The notes below the pieces were generated by a model. It had not been told where the DNA came from. It ran no database searches and saw only the letters and a list, made by a program, of their open reading frames with translations. A program made the position numbers and the translations under genes. From Gammaproteobacteria bacterium (lineage in GTDB: Bacteria > Pseudomonadota > Gammaproteobacteria > Xanthomonadales > SZUA-36), in NCBI GenBank assembly GCA_030426265.1, contig JAUHYP010000004.1:1-64000 (forward strand): 64,000 bases of DNA. Direction: 5' to 3'. Each line of letters opens with the position of its first letter. The first letter of the stretch is position 1. Below are positions 53,447 through 61,227 of the stretch, piece by piece.

Positions 53447-53505
53447 ACACCCCGGCGGGATCCCCTGTCGGGAGGAAGCGCCGGGCGTGAACCATGCCCG
53501 GTCCG

Positions 53506-54225
53506 CTATCGCGTGAGCCAGTCCGGAAAGATGTCGATCCGGTAGCCGACGTTGCGCACCGTGATGATGTGATCGGAGGCGGGAGCCAGCTTGTTTCTCA
53601 GGCGGCTCATATGCACGTCCAGGGTCCGGGTTTCGAGTTTCAGCGACTTGGAATGCCCCCAGATCTTTTCCATGAGCGCCTCACGGGTGAGCACGCGTCC
53701 CCGGACTTCCAGCAGTTCCTGCAGCAGACGGTACTCGATCTCGGTGAGATCGACCGGCTTGCTGTTGACGTAGACCGCCCAGCGCTCCGGCACCATTTCG
53801 ATGGCGCCGGCCTTGAGCACCACGGGGTCGTCAGGCGGCGCCTGGACCTGGCGCTCCAGCCCGCTCAAGCGCTCCAGCAGGGACTTCGCATCCAGCAGGT
53901 GGGACAGGTAGGCGTCGGCGCCGGCATTCATGGTGGCCAGTTCGCTGGCGCGGTCTTCACTGCTGCCCAGCACGATGATCCGGCTGTCCGCCAGTGTCGG
54001 TTCCGCACGCAGTTTCGCGCACAGGCGGATCGCGCCCATGGGGGGGATCTTGCGGTCCATGACGATCACGTCCGGGCGTTCCGAGCCGGCCAGCCTGAGC
54101 GCTTCATCGGAGTTCTTGGCCACGGCCACTGCGATCTGCGCTTCTTTCAGGGCCGATTCGATGGACAACCTCGCCTTCCAGTCAGGCACTGCGACCAGGA
54201 CCTTCTGCGGCAATTGAGTGGTCAC
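53506..54225 (-). CDS. OmpR-like winged-helix regulator with an atypical receiver domain
   Basis: A 239-residue protein. The receiver keeps the aspartate in VIVMDRKIPP but has only one acid at the usual DD position (VAVPDWKAR) and lacks the conserved lysine (YLSHLLD where YLTKP is normal). It may not switch by ordinary phosphorylation. The winged helix is typical (LTEIEYRLLQELLEVRG, LTREALMEKIWG, RTLDVHMSRLRNKL, TVRNVGYRIDI). I chose GTG at 54225 because it begins just before the receiver; an ATG at 54342 would add 39 residues encoded by a palindromic stretch that looks non-coding. No kinase is adjacent. Divergent from the sigma-factor gene. Confidence 0.8.
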   Translation of the reverse strand: MTTQLPQKVLVAVPDWKARLSIESALKEAQIAVAVAKNSDEALRLAGSERPDVIVMDRKIPPMGAIRLCAKLRAEPTLADSRIIVLGSSEDRASELATMNAGADAYLSHLLDAKSLLERLSGLERQVQAPPDDPVVLKAGAIEMVPERWAVYVNSKPVDLTEIEYRLLQELLEVRGRVLTREALMEKIWGHSKSLKLETRTLDVHMSRLRNKLAPASDHIITVRNVGYRIDIFPDWLTR

Positions 54226-54241
54226 GCGGAATCGGGCATCG

Positions 54242-54264
54242 CTTTTCTGGGTATCGCAGAAAAG
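54242..54264. promoter_or_regulatory. 8-bp inverted repeat upstream of the OmpR-like gene
   Basis: CTTTTCTG, seven bases, CAGAAAAG: a perfect dyad 17 bases upstream of the GTG start in the divergent region. It suits an operator, perhaps for autoregulation, and argues against the longer start. Confidence 0.4.
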
Positions 54265-54377
54265 TGTAGGCCGGTCTTTGAGCAGGAACAAACGGGTACT
54301 TACCCGAAGTTGTTGAAGGAAATCCCTGAAAGTGACCGACATACTCGTCGAGGACCGGCTTGTTGGAACAGTCCCGG

Positions 54378-54383
54378 TATACT
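54378..54383 (+). promoter_or_regulatory. Candidate -10 element for the sigma-factor gene
   Basis: TATACT lies 33 bases before the sigma-factor ATG at 54416. No good -35 hexamer is visible at 16-18 bases. Confidence 0.25.
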
Positions 54384-54415
54384 CGAAGGAAACATGCACC
54401 AGGGGTTGCAAGGGA

Positions 54416-54967
54416 ATGCCGGAAAAGGGGCCATCGCAACGACCCGTCGCTGACCACGACGAATTTGCCGGGCTGGACGCCGAAACCTACCAGCAGCTGA
54501 AGATGCTGGCCCATGCCCGGCTCAACGGGTTTCGGGCCGACATGACGCTCAACTGCACCTCGCTGGTCCACGAGGCCTTTCTAAAGCTTCGGGACAGTGC
54601 GCACGTCTCCGAAAACGACAGCCACTTCATGGCGGTTGCCTCCCTCGCGATGCGCCAGATCCTGGTGGACTACGTACGGCAGAAGCGGTCCGGAAAACGC
54701 GGCGGAGACGTCCTCCACGTCACGCTGCAGGAATCCAGGCTCGAAAGCGACGCACCCGGCACCGACCTGATCGAACTGGACGAAGCCATCGGCCGCCTGG
54801 CGAAACGGGATCCGGAGCTCGAGAACCTCGTGGTGCTCCGGTTCTTCGGGGGGCTGACCATGACGCAGCTCGCCGAGGCCCTGAGTCGCCCCAAGCGGTC
54901 CGTCGAGCGGGACTGGACCCGGGCCCGGATCTACCTCTACCAGGAGCTCTCCCAGGGTGCCGGCTGA
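54416..54967 (+). CDS. ECF-like RNA polymerase sigma factor, TIGR02999 type
   Basis: A 183-residue protein. Region 2 shows CTSLVHEAFLKLRD and FMAVASLAMRQILVDYVRQK. Region 4 shows ENLVVLRFFGGLTMTQLAEA and SVERDWTRARIYLYQEL. Sequences of this kind form the TIGR02999 group, which is characteristically followed by a Ser/Thr kinase gene, as here; the kinase overlaps it by 11 bases. The start with ATG at 54416 follows GGGG about ten bases upstream. It probably directs transcription in response to the linked kinase. No anti-sigma factor is seen. Confidence 0.85.
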   Translation: MPEKGPSQRPVADHDEFAGLDAETYQQLKMLAHARLNGFRADMTLNCTSLVHEAFLKLRDSAHVSENDSHFMAVASLAMRQILVDYVRQKRSGKRGGDVLHVTLQESRLESDAPGTDLIELDEAIGRLAKRDPELENLVVLRFFGGLTMTQLAEALSRPKRSVERDWTRARIYLYQELSQGAG

Positions 54968-57900
54968 AGAAGGCCGGGACCGGAGCACACGCGACAGCAG
55001 CGAACGCTGGACGCGCCTCGACCGCGCGTTTCGGGCCGCCCTCGAGCAGGAAGCGCCGGACCGCGACCGCTGGGTACGGGCGCAGTATGCCGACCAGCCG
55101 GAGTTGCTGGCGGCGTTGCTGGAACTGCTCGCGGCGGATGGCCCAAGCGCCAGGGCCTTCGATGCCGCCGGTCGGTACCTGGATCGGCTGGCGGGAGTGG
55201 CCCTCGAGGCGCCGGAGCGCCAGGCCGGACAGCTGGTTGGCGCCCGGATCGGCCCTTATCGGCTCGAAGCGCTGCTCGCAACGGGGGGCATGGGCGCGGT
55301 GTACCGGGCGGTGCGCGACGACGGCCAATTCGACCAGCAGGTCGCCATCAAGATTCTCCCGGGCTGGGCGACCGACGACACGACGGTCGCGCGCCTCAAG
55401 GCCGAGCGCCAGATTCTCTCCAATCTCCAGCACCCGGCGATCACGGCCCTGCTGGATGGTGGCGAGACGCCGGACGGCTATCCCTACCTGGTCACCGAGT
55501 TCATCGACGGCCAGCCCCTCGACCAGTGGCTGGTGGAACGTCGCCCGACACTGGAAACCCGCCTGAACCTGTTCCTGCGCGTGGCGGAGGCGGTCCAGTC
55601 GGCGCACGAGGCAGGAGTCGTCCACCGCGACCTCAAGCCCGCCAACCTGCTGGTGGATTCCGAAGGCCGCCCGCACCTGCTCGATTTCGGAATCGCCAAG
55701 CTCATGGCGGAAGCCGGGCCCAGTTGGGCGCCGAGGACGGCCACAGGCTTCACCCCCATGACTCCGGAGTACGCCTCTCCCGAACAACTCGCGGGCGAAT
55801 CGGTGGGGCCGGCCAGCGACGTCTACCAGTTGGGATTGTTGTTGTATCTGCTGCTGTCCGGCCAACGCCCGGACCAGCGGCCCGACGCGCCCGGCAGTCC
55901 GACCCGCCCCAGCGTGATTCTCGCCAGGACCCGGGAAGCCGGGCAGGGAACCGGGAACGTCGACAACGAGCCGCGTCCCCAGGCGCTTCGGGGCCCCCTG
56001 GACACTATCGTGCTCAAGGCGCTGAGGTCAGATCCGGGTGATCGTTATCCGTCGGCCCGCGCCCTGGGCGAGGACCTGCGGAGGTACTTGCGTGGGGAAC
56101 CCGTCCAGGCGCGGCCCGAGACGCCCTGGTCCGCCGCTTGGCGCCTGGCCCGCCATTACCCGGTCGCCGCCGCGCTCAGCCTGGCGCTGATCGCCGTGCT
56201 GGCGATGTCGGCCGTGGGCCTCGGCCTGTACGCCCAGGCGCTCGAGATGCAGCGCAATGAAGCCCAGCGCCAGGCCGCCCGCGCGGCGGCCACGCGGGAC
56301 ACCTTGCTGGACCTCTTCCGGAGGGCGGATCCCTTGCAGGCCGACACGATCGGCGGCCGCGCCGCCACCGTCTGGGATTCCCTCGATGCCGCGGTGGAGC
56401 AGGCGCGGCGGGAGTTGTCCGACCAGCCCGATATCCTGGCGGAGCTGCTGGCCACGCTGTCTGGCCTGTACATGAACGCCGGGCAGCACGACCAGGCGCT
56501 GGCCTTGATGGAAGAGGCCATCACCCGCTTCCGGGACCTCGGCCCTGAGGGCGCTGACGGGCTTGCCGTGCACCTCGCCGAGTACGCGAAGTTCCTGGGT
56601 GAGCAGGATCGCGAATCGGCCGATCCCCTCATGATGGAGGCCCTGGCCGCCGTACCGCGCCTGGCCGGCACCGATCCGGCTTCGGCCATTGCCATCCTGA
56701 TGGATGCGGGCTATTACGCCTACGACGTGGGCCTGCACGAACAAGCGCTGGAACGCTTCGACCGCGCCGCCCAGATCGCACGGGAGGCGGGTGTCGACGA
56801 TGCCTCGCAACAGGTGGAACTGTTGTTCAGCCAGGGTAATGCCCTGACGCAACTGGGCCAGTGGGAGACCGCGCAGGAGCGCCTGGAGGCCGCGCTGGTC
56901 CTGGCCGAATCCACGTTCGGGCCCGGGCACCAGCGTCTAGCCGGCGTGCTCAGCGCCCTGGGCAACCTGGCCAAACGCAAGGGCGAAACGGCGCAGTCCA
57001 TTGCCTACCTGCGCCGCACCGTGGACATCCTCGAATCCAACAACGCCACCAGCTACCACAGCCTGCTCAGCGCCAGGAACAACCTGGCCCTGGCGCTCGG
57101 CAGCGCCGGGCGCTACGACGAGGCCCAGCGCGGATTGCGGGAGGTGGTCGAACTCCGTCGCCGTCTCGCGGGCCCGGAAGGCAGTCGCGACCTGGGACTG
57201 GCGCTCAAGAGCCTGGCCACCTACCTGCATCTCGACGGCGACTTCCCCGCCGCGCTGGAAGCGCTGGACGAGTCGGAACAGATGCTGGAACGGCATCTGC
57301 CGGCCGTCAGCCCCTTCCATGCGCTGCCCCACTTCACGCGGGGGCTGGTACGACTGGACAGCGGATCGCCGGGCCTGGCGGACGAGGAGTTCCGCGAGAC
57401 GCTCGATATCCTGGTTCCGACGCTCGGCGAAACGCATTACCAGGTCCACGTCACCCGGTGCATGCGCGCCGAGGCGCTCAGAGTCCAGGAGGCCTTCCCT
57501 GAAGCATCGAGCCTGGCCCTGCCGGCGCTGGAGGCCATGCGCTTGCAAGCCGGCGAGGACGACCCGTACCTCCAGCGCTGCCGGGATACCGTCGCATCTC
57601 TGAAGCCCTCAGTCGATCAAAATTCGCCGGGCGCGGGGGGCACGCGCCGGGATCCTGAGACGGGACCGGTCCCGGTTCGAAGGAAAGTCGGGCGGGACGC
57701 GCGCTTCGAACGCGGCGCCCCGCCCATTCCCCTACGCCCCGTTTTCGCGTCCCCGGTACAGGCGCAGTCCACCCGTCAACAGCATGATGCCGAGCAGAAT
57801 CCAGAGTCCGGGGTTGTTTCGGCTCGGCCCTGGAATGGCATAGGACGTCACATCCGAAGCCGGTCCGACGATGAGGATCGCCGCGGTCAGCCGGCGCGGA

Positions 57901-58484
57901 CTGTCGTCCGGTGCCACGCCCACCAGGGCCAGCGTGTGCCAGCCGGGCGGGAAGTCTGGTGGAACAGTGAGCTGGAAGAACACGTTGCCGTTGGCGTCGG
58001 CCGTGGCCTGCCCGATCAGCACCGGCGTGGACTCGAGAAAGGCCTGCACCTGGCTGAAGGGCTTGAAGCCGCCGGCCAGGGCCGTGAAGGGATCCCCCGG
58101 GAACAATGGCGGGTTCGGGATGTCGAGCGTGATCAGGTCCGGGTTCGGCGGTATCGGGCCGTTGGCCTGGGTCTGCACCTCGGGCTCGTCCAACACCCGG
58201 ATCGTCTCCTCCACCAGCAGCGTGAGCGCCGGAAGCGGGCTGGGCGCATCCAGCACCTTGATGGTTTCTTCCACGACGATGACGAGGGCGGCCAGAACCT
58301 GGGTGTTGTCGTCGATGACACGGATACGCTCATCGATGGCGATTTCGATGGGCTGGGGCGGATCCACCGGCGGGGCCGCTTCGCCGATGATCAGCGTGAC
58401 CTGGTCGAACTCGTAAGTCCCTGGGAGCAGGCCGAGTTCGTCGAAAGTCGCGGTCGCGTAGGTGGCCGTGGTGTTGAAGGGTGA
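54957..58484 (+). CDS. Ser/Thr protein kinase with TPR repeats, probably reading past its natural end
   Basis: The 1175-residue frame starts at GTG inside the sigma-factor gene. The kinase domain (about 95-385) is complete: GGMGAVYRA glycine loop, VAIKI lysine, HRDLKPANLL catalytic loop, DFG, and TPEYASPEQ. A membrane helix follows (about 400-425, AAALSLALIAVLAMSAVGLG). About ten TPR-like helices fill 450-870 (for example AGQHDQALALMEEAI, AGRYDEAQRGLREVVELRR). After about residue 880 (57600) the frame loses TPR character and runs through palindromic DNA and then antisense to the gene at 57732-58880. A one-base shift there would reach a TGA at 57601. I suspect a lost stop or an indel. It likely works with the adjacent sigma factor. 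Confidence 0.82.
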   Translation: MPAEEGRDRSTRDSSERWTRLDRAFRAALEQEAPDRDRWVRAQYADQPELLAALLELLAADGPSARAFDAAGRYLDRLAGVALEAPERQAGQLVGARIGPYRLEALLATGGMGAVYRAVRDDGQFDQQVAIKILPGWATDDTTVARLKAERQILSNLQHPAITALLDGGETPDGYPYLVTEFIDGQPLDQWLVERRPTLETRLNLFLRVAEAVQSAHEAGVVHRDLKPANLLVDSEGRPHLLDFGIAKLMAEAGPSWAPRTATGFTPMTPEYASPEQLAGESVGPASDVYQLGLLLYLLLSGQRPDQRPDAPGSPTRPSVILARTREAGQGTGNVDNEPRPQALRGPLDTIVLKALRSDPGDRYPSARALGEDLRRYLRGEPVQARPETPWSAAWRLARHYPVAAALSLALIAVLAMSAVGLGLYAQALEMQRNEAQRQAARAAATRDTLLDLFRRADPLQADTIGGRAATVWDSLDAAVEQARRELSDQPDILAELLATLSGLYMNAGQHDQALALMEEAITRFRDLGPEGADGLAVHLAEYAKFLGEQDRESADPLMMEALAAVPRLAGTDPASAIAILMDAGYYAYDVGLHEQALERFDRAAQIAREAGVDDASQQVELLFSQGNALTQLGQWETAQERLEAALVLAESTFGPGHQRLAGVLSALGNLAKRKGETAQSIAYLRRTVDILESNNATSYHSLLSARNNLALALGSAGRYDEAQRGLREVVELRRRLAGPEGSRDLGLALKSLATYLHLDGDFPAALEALDESEQMLERHLPAVSPFHALPHFTRGLVRLDSGSPGLADEEFRETLDILVPTLGETHYQVHVTRCMRAEALRVQEAFPEASSLALPALEAMRLQAGEDDPYLQRCRDTVASLKPSVDQNSPGAGGTRRDPETGPVPVRRKVGRDARFERGAPPIPLRPVFASPVQAQSTRQQHDAEQNPESGVVSARPWNGIGRHIRSRSDDEDRRGQPARTVVRCHAHQGQRVPAGREVWWNSELEEHVAVGVGRGLPDQHRRGLEKGLHLAEGLEAAGQGREGIPREQWRVRDVERDQVRVRRYRAVGLGLHLGLVQHPDRLLHQQRERRKRAGRIQHLDGFFHDDDEGGQNLGVVVDDTDTLIDGDFDGLGRIHRRGRFADDQRDLVELVSPWEQAEFVESRGRVGGRGVEG
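57662..57711. repeat. Palindrome and inverted repeat in the presumed kinase 3' gap
   Basis: GGGACCGGTCCC (57662-57673) is followed by GTTCGAA and, further on, TTCGAAC arms near 57675-57711. Such dyads are usual between convergent genes and support a kinase end near 57600. Confidence 0.35.
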
Positions 58485-58880
58485 TCCGGAAATGTAGTCC
58501 GTGGGAAGCGAAATCGTGGTCCTGGCGTTTCCCGTGTCGACCGAGAGGATGAAGAAGGCCCCGGAAAATGTGTTCGTCAGTCGTTGACAGGCGCATTCCA
58601 CGAACTCGACGTCGACATGGCTCAGCAGGTAGCGATCGACCTGGTCCGGTGTCACCCCGGCCGCGATGGCGCTGCTGCCGAACCGGTTCACGCCGGTGAT
58701 CGCGGTGAACTGCGCCTCACGGTCGAGCGTAAATGGCGTCAGGCCGGCGAGGTCGATGTTTCCGGTCACGTCGACCTCGACGCCCTCGGAGGTCTCGGTC
58801 ACCCGCATGGTGACATCTGCGTGCGCGGCAAGGGACAGGGTCGACAGGCAGGCCGCCAATAGCGCAGAAATCAGACGCAT
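57732..58880 (-). CDS. Exported protein with C-terminal membrane anchor / sorting-like tail
   Basis: A 382-residue protein. A signal peptide (LISALLAACLSTLSLAAHAD) is followed by a beta-rich N-terminal domain, a central stretch with three similar segments (DERIRVIDDNTQVLAALVIV, EETIKVLDAPSPLPALTLLV, EETIRVLDEPEVQ), and a region resembling a filamin/Big-type sandwich (FPPGWHTLALVGVAPDDSPR). The end is tripartite: IPGPS, a hydrophobic helix (LWILLGIMLLTGGLRL), then YRGRENGA. This resembles an exosortase or archaeosortase sorting signal but matches no family I can name. No sortase is in the window. It is the first of a group of exported proteins. Confidence 0.72.
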   Translation of the reverse strand: MRLISALLAACLSTLSLAAHADVTMRVTETSEGVEVDVTGNIDLAGLTPFTLDREAQFTAITGVNRFGSSAIAAGVTPDQVDRYLLSHVDVEFVECACQRLTNTFSGAFFILSVDTGNARTTISLPTDYISGSPFNTTATYATATFDELGLLPGTYEFDQVTLIIGEAAPPVDPPQPIEIAIDERIRVIDDNTQVLAALVIVVEETIKVLDAPSPLPALTLLVEETIRVLDEPEVQTQANGPIPPNPDLITLDIPNPPLFPGDPFTALAGGFKPFSQVQAFLESTPVLIGQATADANGNVFFQLTVPPDFPPGWHTLALVGVAPDDSPRRLTAAILIVGPASDVTSYAIPGPSRNNPGLWILLGIMLLTGGLRLYRGRENGA

Positions 58881-58897
58881 CGTTTGGGCAGTGCCCG

Positions 58898-59548
58898 TTA
58901 TTCGAAGCTGTAGGTCACCCGAAGGATGACCTGTTGCTCGGCGAAGATCCCGGTGACCGGCGTGTCGAGGCTCTTCTGGGAAAACAGGTAGGCGTCAACC
59001 GAAGGGCTGAACTCTGCGACGACATCGGCGTAGGTCAACACTCGATCGATCGAATACTGTCCGCCGGGGTCGTCCAGGCATTCCGCTGGCAGTGCGATCG
59101 TCGTCGACAGGGTAAACGCGGAATTGCTCCGGGGATCGCCGGGGAACTCGAGACTGACGGAGGCGTTGCCAGGACCGACAAAATAGGAAGGTGGTGCTCC
59201 GATACTGGTGAGATAGTCGCACTGGGTGGATGGGTTGTCGTCGAATCCGCTCCCCGAAAACTGAATGCCCCAGGCGGGTTCATTGCGTGGTGGTCCTTCG
59301 TAAATGGCTGCGGCTCCCGTCAGCAGGCCGACGAGAAAGGCGGCGCCATCCCCGGTGAGGTCATTCCGGAAGCGGTGTTCCTGCACGACCGTCCCGTCCG
59401 GGTCCACGACCAGCACCTCCCAGTCTCCGTGAACGGCAATGCCCTCAGGGCCGCCGTTGGCCAGGGCAGTCGTTGTTGTGGCCGCTGCGAGCAAGCCCGA
59501 AAGCAGCCTGCAGAGCCGGCCAGATGTTCTTCCTGGTTTCCTGTTCAT
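58898..59548 (-). CDS. Secreted hypothetical protein
   Basis: A 216-residue exported protein of unknown function. The ATG at 59548 was chosen for its AAGGAG eight bases upstream. A signal peptide (LCRLLSGLLAAATTTTALAN) precedes a compact beta-rich domain with HGDWEVLVVDPDGTVVQEHR, LTGDGAAFLVGLLTGAAAI and a closing strand QQVILRVTYSFE. Two cysteines (QCDY and ECLDD) may pair. It sits between two other exported-protein genes in the same direction and may be co-transcribed with the anchored protein downstream (17-base gap). Confidence 0.65.
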   Translation of the reverse strand: MNRKPGRTSGRLCRLLSGLLAAATTTTALANGGPEGIAVHGDWEVLVVDPDGTVVQEHRFRNDLTGDGAAFLVGLLTGAAAIYEGPPRNEPAWGIQFSGSGFDDNPSTQCDYLTSIGAPPSYFVGPGNASVSLEFPGDPRSNSAFTLSTTIALPAECLDDPGGQYSIDRVLTYADVVAEFSPSVDAYLFSQKSLDTPVTGIFAEQQVILRVTYSFE

Positions 59549-59592
59549 GAAATTCACTCCTTGCAAGGCGGTCAATTGGGTGGTTCCCCGGC

Positions 59593-61077
59593 TCACGGGC
59601 ACGTTCCCAGCACCAGTTTCCTGACCGGGATCTCGAACTGATCGAAGGCGGGCTGCCCGGGTTGGCCTTCGAGAGGGTTGATCAGGGCGACCGCGTTGTT
59701 GCAGTCCGTGAATTCGAAAATGATGGTGCCCCAGGGGGTGCGCACCACGTCGCCGGCGTCGAAGTCTGCGCCGTAGTCCGCGCCGCTGGTGATGATCAGG
59801 TCGGCGAACACCAGCTGGTCGCCGGTGCGCGTGCCGGAGCCGACCAGCCAGACCTGCGCACCGTCGAAATAGGTGTACCAGGTCAGGACGTACACGTTGG
59901 ACTCACCCTGCGCCGCGATCTGGAAGCCTTCGCCATCGCGGACCGGGTCGTACAGCGTGCCCTGGTTCAGCAGGGCGGCCTCGGAGGGCCCCGTGCCGGT
60001 GCAGTCGCTTCGCGTCACCTTGGTGGTCTCGAGCGTGAACGGCGGATAGTCCTCGAGCAGTGTCACCAGTTCGATCCGGGTATCGTTGCAGTTGCGCCAG
60101 CGCACGATGGCCGTTCCCCAGGGCGTGCGCTCCACGTCATCCGCGTCGAAGTCATCGCCGAAGTCGGCGCCAGAGGTCAGGATCACCTCGAAGCGGGCTA
60201 CCCCATCGACCAGCGTGCCCGACCCGATGACCCACGCCTGCGCGCCGTCCTGGAACAGGTAGCACGAAAGGATGAGGGTGACGCCATCGCCCTCCAGGGT
60301 CAGCTGGCAGCCCTCGCCGTCCCGGGCAGGGTTGTAGTAGGTGCCGGAGACGAAGGGCAGCAGTTCCTCGTCGGGCGGCGGGTCGAAGTCCGGGTCGTCC
60401 GGTGGCTCGACTTCCGGACCATCACCGACGGGCCCGGTCGTGCTGACGGCGCCGATGCGCACGACGCCGTTGAAGGATTCCTCGAAGGCGACGGTCAGCG
60501 CCACCACGGTCACCGAGCCGAAGTCGAAAGGCGCCCCGGGGTTGTTGAAATTCAGGAACTGCGCGATCGGCAGCGAGTAGACGCCCGGCCCCGGATTCTC
60601 GAGGTAGGCGATCGCGCCATTGTTTTCCGCGCCGGACAGGACGTCACCGATGTCCACGGAACCATTGATCAGCAGGACGGCGACGATGGCGCCCACGCCG
60701 GCTTCCAGGATCTCGAACTCGACAGCACCTGCGCCGGTGAAGTCGAACGACGCGCCGGTCTCGTCCGGCGCCCATCCCACCGTGCAGCCCCCCCCAAGGT
60801 TGGTGGCGCTCAGGTCGCACTCGAAGACCCCGTCGCCAATGGACGTCGTGGCGCGATCGTTCGCAGGGGCCTCTTCGTCCACCACGGGAGCGAGCACCCG
60901 GAAACCGCCCAGCGTCCCGGGGGCGAACATCGTGCCTTCCTCCTCCGACACTTCCTCGCCGGGGCCGACGGTGATCGGGCCCATCGGTAGGGTGAAATCG
61001 TCCACCGTATCCGCGAGCGTGCTGGTAGCGAGCGTGGCGGAGGCGAGCAGGCAAAGGGCGTATCCACAGACATTCAT
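59593..61077 (-). CDS. Secreted protein with two tandem DGEG-type repeat domains
   Basis: A 494-residue exported protein. A signal peptide (YALCLLASATLATSTLAD) is followed by a 200-residue beta-rich domain and a Pro/Asp-rich linker. Two homologous C-terminal domains of about 115 residues follow. Each opens with a YxPxRDGEG motif (YNPARDGEGCQ; YDPVRDGEGFQ), then WVIGSGT or WLVGSGT, TSGADFG/YG, D-F-DA-D-V, RTPWGT and a DCNN- or NCND-type cysteine. Such repeats are common in secreted proteins of Xanthomonadales and Wenzhouxiangella as I remember them. Function unknown; acidic loops could bind calcium. Confidence 0.72.
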   Translation of the reverse strand: MNVCGYALCLLASATLATSTLADTVDDFTLPMGPITVGPGEEVSEEEGTMFAPGTLGGFRVLAPVVDEEAPANDRATTSIGDGVFECDLSATNLGGGCTVGWAPDETGASFDFTGAGAVEFEILEAGVGAIVAVLLINGSVDIGDVLSGAENNGAIAYLENPGPGVYSLPIAQFLNFNNPGAPFDFGSVTVVALTVAFEESFNGVVRIGAVSTTGPVGDGPEVEPPDDPDFDPPPDEELLPFVSGTYYNPARDGEGCQLTLEGDGVTLILSCYLFQDGAQAWVIGSGTLVDGVARFEVILTSGADFGDDFDADDVERTPWGTAIVRWRNCNDTRIELVTLLEDYPPFTLETTKVTRSDCTGTGPSEAALLNQGTLYDPVRDGEGFQIAAQGESNVYVLTWYTYFDGAQVWLVGSGTRTGDQLVFADLIITSGADYGADFDAGDVVRTPWGTIIFEFTDCNNAVALINPLEGQPGQPAFDQFEIPVRKLVLGTCP

Positions 61078-61215
61078 GGTGAAACTCCGGCATCCGGCTT
61101 GAGGGGCCTTCAGGGGAGTTAACGGGAAGGGCCGGGAAAGTCCGCCAGGTTCAAGTGATCATCAGTATCCCCAGCCGCTGGCCCGGGACATGGCGGGTGC
61201 GGAGACAGGGCGGTT

Positions 61216-61221
61216 TATACT
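61216..61221 (+). promoter_or_regulatory. -10 element very close to the start codon at 61228
   Basis: TATACT ends six bases before the ATG, so a transcript from it would begin at or next to the start codon. This suggests a leaderless mRNA. The -35 region is weak. Confidence 0.35.
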
Positions 61222-61227
61222 CCGCGA

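Noticed and set aside
57600-58484. The kinase C-terminal tail as a new domain
   Set aside because: It is mostly antisense to a signal-peptide-bearing gene and has no ordered domain pattern. Stop loss is simpler.
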